The notes beneath the pieces are model-generated. The model ran no database searches and had not been told where the DNA came from. It saw only the letters and a program-made list of their open reading frames with translations. 6,846 nt of DNA, taken from assembly GCA_964468725.1 (NCBI GenBank), contig CAYXVU010000290.1, forward strand, positions 1 to 6,846, read 5' to 3'. This document shows positions 1 through 4,085 of the stretch, piece by piece; the stretch's first letter is position 1; every line of letters begins with the position of its first letter. A program made the position numbers and the translations under genes. The stretch is from CAYXVU01 sp964468725. Lineage in GTDB: Bacteria; Acidobacteriota; Blastocatellia; UBA7656.

Positions 1-699
1 GCTGCGAGGTTGCCTTTACGATGGTTGCCGTTAGCTTGGTTCAGCCTCTTCTTTGTAGCTTTCGTTTTGGGAGGAATTGGAGCCGCAATAAATGGCGACC
101 CCATGGCAATGTGTATGCAATGGCTGGGGGTGAGGAGCCCCGCCCTCATCGGCATCGCATTACATGAAATCGGAATGATGATGGCTGTTGGAATCCTGTT
201 CATGGGACTAAAAAATCAGGGAATCTCGGTAACCGAGATTGGGTTGCGGCGGCAATGGTCAGGCCAAATGATCAGCTACGGAGTGGCGAGTGCAGTAATC
301 ACAGTTATCGTGTGGCCGGTGGTGCAAGCCGGAATCAGCGCAGCAGGAATCCTCCTTCTCTGGTGGCCTGTGGACGACAGGTTGCCGTCACGACCTGAAA
401 TGGTCTGGCTATTTATAACCGCAGGAATTCTTTCCCCGCTTCTGGAAGAGATCATCTTTCGCGGTTATGTCTTACAAGCATTATTGACCAACCTTCGGCG
501 ACGCGAGATGGCGATTTTATTACAGATTCTGATCTTCACGAGCATCCATATCTTATTCGGGCCGGGCATGATGGCGATCATCTTTTTTTGGTCATTCGTT
601 CCGACCTTACTCACCTTGCGGTTCAAAAGCCTATACCCCGCCATCCTTATGCACACCCTCAATAATCTCTTTGCCTACCTAGTCGTACCCTGGCTTTGA
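1..699 (+). CDS. CPBP family (CAAX/Abi-type) intramembrane metalloprotease, 5' end open
   Basis: This is a multi-pass membrane protein with the three motifs of the CPBP (CAAX protease and bacteriocin-processing, Rce1-like) family. Counting from the TTG at 10 gives 229 residues: EExxxR at E146, E147 and R151; FxxxH at F176 and H180; HxxxN at H215 and N219. In the Rce1 family these Glu, His and Asn residues line an active site inside the membrane. Hydrophobic stretches lie near residues 4-25, 45-66, 88-120, 131-143, 166-183, 186-203 and 209-228. No stop precedes the TTG in the visible frame, and the only purine-rich bases (GAGG) abut it with no spacing, so the true start may lie left of the window. 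The substrate is unknown. Bacterial members have been linked to bacteriocin immunity or peptide processing, but no peptide or bacteriocin gene is visible nearby. The gene converges on the minus-strand gene at 1069-2745. The family call is firm; the function is not. Confidence 0.9.
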   Translation, partial: AARLPLRWLPLAWFSLFFVAFVLGGIGAAINGDPMAMCMQWLGVRSPALIGIALHEIGMMMAVGILFMGLKNQGISVTEIGLRRQWSGQMISYGVASAVITVIVWPVVQAGISAAGILLLWWPVDDRLPSRPEMVWLFITAGILSPLLEEIIFRGYVLQALLTNLRRREMAILLQILIFTSIHILFGPGMMAIIFFWSFVPTLLTLRFKSLYPAILMHTLNNLFAYLVVPWL

Positions 700-1068
700 T
701 GTACGAGAGTATCGCAACAAAATTAAATTGAGCTAAGACAAGAAGCCGCAACCTCAAAGCTTCCCTATCACTTCGCATCGTTAGTTCCCGCTTCCATCAT
801 CTCCCACACCCCTTCCTTCGTCCTCTCTTCTGAAGCAAGCCTAGAATTTCGGTCGGTATCAACCTACTTGGCCCACCCGATGTCCGCTCCTACGAATCGC
901 GGTTGCTCAAAAACCGAAAGAGGTTCCCATTTTGTCTTTTAACGTTGATTCGCCGACTCTTGTCATGCGGATTAGAAAGCCCTATGAATGCCTTCTATAA
1001 TCTTTTCAACATACAAAGTCGTCTCGATGCGACAAGAGCTGATGCGACAACGCACTCTCAAGTAAAGC
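700..1068. other. Intergenic gap between convergent genes
   Basis: This 369-base gap separates the 3' ends of two convergent genes. I find no hairpin followed by a T run that would be a convincing terminator for either. An 8-base inverted repeat (CTCTTGTC at 957-964, GACAAGAG at 1031-1038) has a 66-base loop and is probably chance. GAAGC and GCTTC around 742-762 could form only a very short stem. On the minus strand, 771-938 reads as 24 plus 31 codons around one TAG (864-866) and ends with TGA at 768-770. This may be a decayed gene fragment (see findings). The plus-strand reading frame at 903-1094 starts with TTG, has no ribosome binding site and overlaps the neighbouring gene's 3' end, so I do not call it. 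Confidence 0.5.
1026..1050. repeat. Short direct repeat, 10 bases, 15-base period
   Basis: GATGCGACAA occurs at 1026-1035 and again at 1041-1050, exactly 15 bases apart, just beyond the 3' end of the minus-strand gene. Both copies are perfect. The role is unknown; it could be a small slippage duplication. Confidence 0.6.
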
Positions 1069-2745
1069 TTATGGGTTCTGAATCCATCTCCTGAAAGCCC
1101 GACATGAGAAAGATCTGCCCTCGAAGGTGCCCTTGACTTCGATTACATCAACTCCCTCCTTCTGGCTTGTGTAAGTGAACGACTTGTTTCCCGCCAAAGG
1201 ATTCAAAGCCTTACCTTCATTCGGTCCCATGAGAACTTTGACAGATAGATCCTTCACATTACTCTGGTCAAAAACTTCTTGCCCCCTGGCAAATATCAGA
1301 AGGTCTACCGGATTCGTCTCTCCCGGCTTATTCGTCGTTATCAACGGACTCAGCACGCAATCAAGGTCGGGGACAGTCTGTCCGAAGGTGAATACATTGG
1401 ATTGATTGCCGCCGCCTATGATCGTTATCTCCGCGCCATCCTTCACCTTTTTCCCCCCCTTTTTACTGAACAACTCGGTCTCCGATGTCGTCTTGGTTGC
1501 CTGCTCCTTTCCATTTACAAGGATTGAATTTGCGGCATTGGCATCAACGAATCCTTCGACGGTCAGCTTCTTGCCGTCTATATTCGCCTTGGCAATATAC
1601 GGAGTCTTAACCCATTCTTTCCGGGCTGTGCAGGTGGCTACATCAGTACCAATTTCCACCCTAGCTTCGATTTTATCTACGCCCGGGCTACCATTGCTGC
1701 CATAAGTAAACGACGCGCCGCCAAATGCCTGCTGCATTCCTTTATTTGGTCCGTCAATCACTTTGAATTGTACCAGCCCTCCCGTGGAGATTAGGGTAAT
1801 TCCGTCGAAAGCAAACACGTTCACTGTATGCTCTGTGCCGATTCGGTTGGTAGCCGTCGGCGGAGAGATGAGGCAATGAAAGTTCTTCAGAGGCGGCGGG
1901 GCTATAGCAAAGCCCTTGACCTCTTCTCCATAGGTAAACATCCTTGTCGCCCCTCCTGTTTTGAGATTGATCTGATAAAGATCAGGATTCGTTTGTCCCA
2001 GAGGCGTTAATAAAGCATAGGCTTCGTTGGTCAACGGCTGAATGTCGAAGCCACTGGACTTCGATACATTGACTCCCAAATTTCCGACCGTCTGAAGCGC
2101 ACCTGTATCTATGTTCACCATTGACAGCACATTCTGCGCCGAATCGAGCACATAAGCAGTTGAACTCGCCGACCCGACGGTTGTGTTGTTGTGGGCCAGC
2201 CCGGTAATGCTTGGCATCTTGTCCTTATTGGGGTCGAGATTGCCATATGCCAGGGGACGCAGACTATCAATGCTCCCTGTTTTCTCATCAATGACTACCC
2301 TGTGCCCGTTCTTCTCTATGAAGATCACTTTGTCTGTCGTCGGGTCATAGTCTATATCGGAGAGGTCAAGAGAGTTCAGGAAGGCAAACGGCACCTTCTT
2401 TATGGACTTGCCCGATCCATCAATGATGTGGATATTGCCCTTATCGCTCAGCGCCAAAAACTTATCTCCGCCAGGGAGGCTATCTACCATCGTAATCTTT
2501 TCGCCGGGTTCCAGTCCGGTTATCGGGGTTACCGCAAAACTTTCAGAACCCACTGGGCTTGTGATGAGCGTATCCCCCTTAGATATAGTGACAACGATGG
2601 GGCTTTCTTCAGTAGGAGTGATGGGAAGCGCCGCTGCTGTGCTGGTGTCCGGGCTCCAAAAAACAACCACACTTGTTACGATAAACAGGTTAAGTGCAAA
2701 AAATGTTGTGGATAGCTTCAACTTGAGAGAAGGTGTGTGATTCAT
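1069..2745 (-). CDS. Secreted DUF4394-like propeller protein with Ig-like and IPT/TIG-like domains
   Basis: The product is a 558-residue exported protein of unknown function. Residues 1-40 form a signal peptide: Lys8 and Lys10, a hydrophobic core at about 14-30, then a small-residue stretch (TAAA) suited to signal peptidase I. Residues about 55-283 resemble DUF4394, a beta-propeller-like domain: ITGLEPGE near 75-82, a GLAHNN segment near 182, AYVLD near 197 and SGFDI near 231. Residues about 288-379 match the bacterial Ig-like (Big_1-like) pattern (GTEHTVNVFAF, VIDGPNKG, SFTYGSNGSPGVDKIEA). Residues about 381-456 look like an IPT/TIG-type module (GKKLTVEGF, ILVNGKEQ, FTF). Residues about 460-555 are a diverged second copy of the Ig-like unit. 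Each Ig-like copy has a cysteine pair (C291/C372 and C463/C548), compatible with disulfides outside the cytoplasm. There is no sorting signal or C-terminal anchor, so it is probably periplasmic or released. The ATG at 2745 is supported by AAAGGA upstream. Binding or adhesion is only a guess. Confidence 0.85.
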   Translation of the reverse strand: MNHTPSLKLKLSTTFFALNLFIVTSVVVFWSPDTSTAAALPITPTEESPIVVTISKGDTLITSPVGSESFAVTPITGLEPGEKITMVDSLPGGDKFLALSDKGNIHIIDGSGKSIKKVPFAFLNSLDLSDIDYDPTTDKVIFIEKNGHRVVIDEKTGSIDSLRPLAYGNLDPNKDKMPSITGLAHNNTTVGSASSTAYVLDSAQNVLSMVNIDTGALQTVGNLGVNVSKSSGFDIQPLTNEAYALLTPLGQTNPDLYQINLKTGGATRMFTYGEEVKGFAIAPPPLKNFHCLISPPTATNRIGTEHTVNVFAFDGITLISTGGLVQFKVIDGPNKGMQQAFGGASFTYGSNGSPGVDKIEARVEIGTDVATCTARKEWVKTPYIAKANIDGKKLTVEGFVDANAANSILVNGKEQATKTTSETELFSKKGGKKVKDGAEITIIGGGNQSNVFTFGQTVPDLDCVLSPLITTNKPGETNPVDLLIFARGQEVFDQSNVKDLSVKVLMGPNEGKALNPLAGNKSFTYTSQKEGVDVIEVKGTFEGRSFSCRAFRRWIQNP

Positions 2746-2754
2746 GGCTCTTGT

Positions 2755-2760
2755 TCCTTT
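2755..2760 (-). promoter_or_regulatory. Ribosome binding site of the secreted protein gene
   Basis: Read on the minus strand this is AAAGGA, 9 bases before the ATG at 2745-2743. It supports that start, which also places the signal peptide at the N-terminus. Confidence 0.7.
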
Positions 2761-2855
2761 CCATAGCTCCGCTCAAACTCACGCTCTATAAGGTTGATCC
2801 TGAGCGACAACCCTCTTGTCCTTTCATTATGTCTGCGTTGCGTCTGACGCTGGCT

Positions 2856-2895
2856 GGCAAAGCAGACGACGCCCTAAAGCTAGCTTCGCTTTGCC
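2856..2895. repeat. Inverted repeat with an inner palindrome
   Basis: GGCAAAGC (2856-2863) is matched by its reverse complement GCTTTGCC (2888-2895) across a 24-base loop. The loop contains the perfect 10-base palindrome AAGCTAGCTT (2877-2886). CGTCTG (2841-2846) could alternatively pair with CAGACG (2863-2868). This may be an operator or an RNA hairpin in the leader of the minus-strand gene. No T run follows, so a terminator is unlikely. Confidence 0.5.
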
Positions 2896-2950
2896 GTGCC
2901 ATTGGGGGAAGACTGGTCGAGCGTCCTTAGAATTACCTCTCATCTATATA

Positions 2951-2985
2951 ACGCGCAGTCCGACGCCAAATCTGCTCACGCGCAG
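2951..2985. repeat. Direct repeat ACGCGCAG in the divergent control region
   Basis: The perfect 8-base word ACGCGCAG occurs at 2951-2958 and 2978-2985, 27 bases apart. The first copy abuts the TATATA at 2945-2950. It could be a paired protein binding site serving either divergent gene. Chance cannot be excluded for a word this short. Confidence 0.35.
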
Positions 2986-3068
2986 AGAGAATTAAGCCTC
3001 TGAAGACATCTGTCGCCTTTAGCTCTTGTGGCAAGCGCCGGTGCTATGCCCAATTTTCAAAAATGCTG

Positions 3069-3074
3069 TATAAT
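3069..3074 (+). promoter_or_regulatory. Putative -10 box (TATAAT) of the ECF sigma factor gene
   Basis: A perfect TATAAT is preceded directly by TG (GCTGTATAAT), close to but not exactly the extended -10 pattern. No recognisable -35 lies 16-18 bases upstream. Transcription would start near 3081, giving a leader of about 40 bases before the GTG at 3121. The longer reading frame, which begins with GTG at 3028, starts upstream of this box, which argues against that start. Confidence 0.55.
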
Positions 3075-3110
3075 CGCGGCACTTCGCTTAAAGAAAGCAG
3101 GTGGCCCTAC

Positions 3111-3115
3111 AGGAG
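3111..3115 (+). promoter_or_regulatory. Ribosome binding site that decides the sigma factor start
   Basis: AGGAG lies 5 bases before the GTG at 3121. Neither the GTG at 3028 nor the in-frame ATG at 3046 has a comparable site, so this motif sets the start at 3121. Confidence 0.75.
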
Positions 3116-3120
3116 ATTTT

Positions 3121-3693
3121 GTGGCTTCGACACCGCCTGAAGAGATTACCCAGGTACTGCGCGACGTGAGCGCCGGTGACCATGAGGCGTTCGCTCGTCT
3201 GATGCCGCTGGTTTACGAAGAGCTTCGCAGGCTAGCCAATTATTACCTCAACCGCGAGCGCGCCGATCACACGCTGCAAGCAACCGCGCTTGTTCATGAA
3301 GCATATTTGCGACTCGTAGACCAAACGAGAGTCAACTGGCAGAACCGTGCACACTTCTTCGGCATCTCCGCCGAAATCATGCGCCGCATTCTCGTTGATT
3401 ACGCGCGCGGCCAAAAAGCGGAAAAACGCGGCGGCAACGTAGAGAAGCTATCGCTTGACGCAGCCATCTCTGTTTCTGATGAAATGGATGTTGATCTCGT
3501 CGCGCTCGATGACGCGCTCGCCGACTTGACGAGGCTCGACCCGCGGCAAGGCCATATTGTCGAGCTACGATTCTTCGGCGGGCTCACTCTGGAAGAGACA
3601 GCCGAAGTCCTCAGCCTCTCCCGCTCTACAGTCGAGCGCGAATGGCTTATGGCTAAGGCATGGCTGTACAAGAGTTTGACAAGTGATGGGTAG
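3121..3693 (+). CDS. ECF-type RNA polymerase sigma factor (Sig-70_X6 / TIGR02999-like)
   Basis: This 190-residue protein is an extracytoplasmic-function sigma-70 factor, which directs RNA polymerase to a dedicated promoter set. Region 2 spans about residues 22-98: ATALVHEAYLRL (55-66) and the RAHFFGISAEIMRRILVDYAR block (76-96), which is very characteristic of this subfamily. Region 4 spans about 130-186: LDPRQGHIVELRFFGGLTL, then a helix-turn-helix (ETAEVLSLSRSTVEREW) and AKAWLYKSL. The length fits the family. The start is GTG at 3121, with AGGAG 5 bases upstream and a TATAAT box 47 bases upstream. The frame is open back to a GTG at 3028, but those 31 codons overlap the promoter. Genes of this subfamily often sit beside Ser/Thr protein kinases or anti-sigma genes; none is present here. 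The next gene in the same direction is the propeller histidine kinase after 390 bases, which appears to have its own promoter. The inducing signal is unknown. Confidence 0.93.
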   Translation: MASTPPEEITQVLRDVSAGDHEAFARLMPLVYEELRRLANYYLNRERADHTLQATALVHEAYLRLVDQTRVNWQNRAHFFGISAEIMRRILVDYARGQKAEKRGGNVEKLSLDAAISVSDEMDVDLVALDDALADLTRLDPRQGHIVELRFFGGLTLEETAEVLSLSRSTVEREWLMAKAWLYKSLTSDG

Positions 3694-3738
3694 AAGCGCG
3701 CTGACAAGCAGGGCAGAAAACAAGTTGCCCTCAAACTC
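3672..3738 (+). repeat. Nested inverted repeats at the 3' end of the sigma gene
   Basis: The outer arms GAGTTTGA (3672-3679) and TCAAACTC (3731-3738) are perfect 8-base complements and enclose the stop codon. Inside, AGGGCA (3710-3715) pairs with TGCCCT (3726-3731) around a 10-base loop. The two stems share only base 3731. No T run follows, so this is not a classical intrinsic terminator. It could be a 3'-end fold of the sigma mRNA that slows transcription or decay. Confidence 0.4.
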
Positions 3739-3890
3739 GTCTGGCGCGGGCTAGATACAGAAGGGGTAGTAACCTATGTGCCCCCCCCCGCTTAGTGATT
3801 TCACTACTGGAGCATTGAGTCACAACTCTGAAAGCGAATACCGTAAGACAGACACTTGATCGGGGTAATCATCGAAGAGTTCTAGTAAAC

Positions 3891-3921
3891 CCACCATATC
3901 AGTGAATCCACTATATCAATG
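3891..3921. repeat. Imperfect tandem direct repeat, 17-base period
   Basis: CCACCATATCAGTG (3891-3904) and CCACTATATCAATG (3908-3921) match at 12 of 14 positions with a 17-base period. They end about 80 bases before the TATAAT at 4000-4005. The layout fits a pair of binding sites for an activator upstream of the kinase promoter, but the factor is unknown. Confidence 0.45.
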
Positions 3922-3986
3922 CCCTTGATCGATCTTGCTAACAGCCCTTCGAATTTACAGACGCAATAATGCTCTACTAGAAAACC

Positions 3987-4022
3987 TGCCTGATCCATAT
4001 ATAATCAAGCCTTCATCAGGCA
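3987..4022. repeat. 8-base inverted repeat bracketing a -10 box (candidate operator)
   Basis: TGCCTGAT (3987-3994) and ATCAGGCA (4015-4022) are perfect reverse complements separated by 20 bases, and TATAAT (4000-4005) lies between them. A repressor bound to both arms would cover the -10 box and the expected start site near 4012. Alternatively the arms could pair in a transcript that begins upstream. Confidence 0.5.
4000..4005 (+). promoter_or_regulatory. Putative -10 box (TATAAT) of the sensor kinase gene
   Basis: A perfect TATAAT lies within CATATATAATC. The expected -35 position (about 3977-3982) has no consensus, so the promoter may need an activator or an alternative sigma factor. Transcription starting near 4012 would give a leader of about 74 bases before the TTG at 4086 that includes the hairpin at 4023-4038. 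Confidence 0.45.
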
Positions 4023-4038
4023 TTTGCCTGCGGGCAAA
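4023..4038 (+). repeat. Short hairpin in the kinase leader
   Basis: TTTGCC (4023-4028) and GGCAAA (4033-4038) form a 6-base stem with the four-base loop TGCG. It directly follows the right arm of the inverted repeat. It is followed by A bases, not T, so it is not a plus-strand terminator. It could be a leader structure or another protein site. Confidence 0.4.
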
Positions 4039-4085
4039 AATCGCTTTTCAATGATATAAATTTCCGGCGCAAGAGGCGGCAGAAA

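Larger units (their letters stand above)
2746..3120. other. Divergent control region between the secreted protein and sigma factor genes
   Basis: This 375-base region feeds two genes that point away from each other. It holds a ribosome binding site for each, a -10 box for the sigma gene at 3069-3074, an inverted repeat at 2856-2895 and a direct repeat at 2951-2985. A minus-strand promoter for the secreted protein is less clear. TCTATATA at 2943-2950 reads TATATAGA on the minus strand and could be a -10 region, but no good -35 sits at the right distance and the leader would be nearly 200 bases. The plus-strand reading frame at 2733-2930 begins inside the neighbouring gene with a GTG and resembles no protein I recognise, so I treat it as noncoding. 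Confidence 0.6.
3694..4085. other. Intergenic control region upstream of the sensor kinase
   Basis: This 392-base region contains no credible gene. It holds the second half of the nested inverted repeats (to 3738), a run of nine C at 3781-3789, a 17-base-period direct repeat (3891-3921), an inverted repeat (3987-4022) around a TATAAT, and a short hairpin (4023-4038). A second AT-rich -10-like word, TATAAA, lies at 4055-4060. AGAGG at 4072-4076 is a weak ribosome binding site 9 bases before the TTG at 4086. The density of repeats suggests regulated transcription of the kinase. Confidence 0.6.

Noticed and set aside
903..1094. 63-codon plus-strand frame in the convergent gap
   Set aside because: It starts with TTG, lacks a ribosome binding site, overlaps the 3' end of the minus-strand gene and has no recognisable protein pattern.
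2191..2740. Two long plus-strand frames opposite the secreted protein (174 and 112 codons)
   Set aside because: They lie antisense to a gene with clear domains and a signal peptide; the translations show no family pattern.
2755..2830. Minus-strand promoter with TTGTCG and TATAGA between 2784 and 2815
   Set aside because: The spacing is about 14 bases, too short, and both boxes match consensus only partly.
2733..2930. 65-codon plus-strand frame in the divergent control region
   Set aside because: It begins inside the N-terminus of the secreted protein gene on the other strand, has no ribosome binding site and covers repeat-rich control DNA.
3399..3734. 111-codon minus-strand frame
   Set aside because: It is the antisense shadow of the sigma factor region 4; serine-rich, with no motifs.
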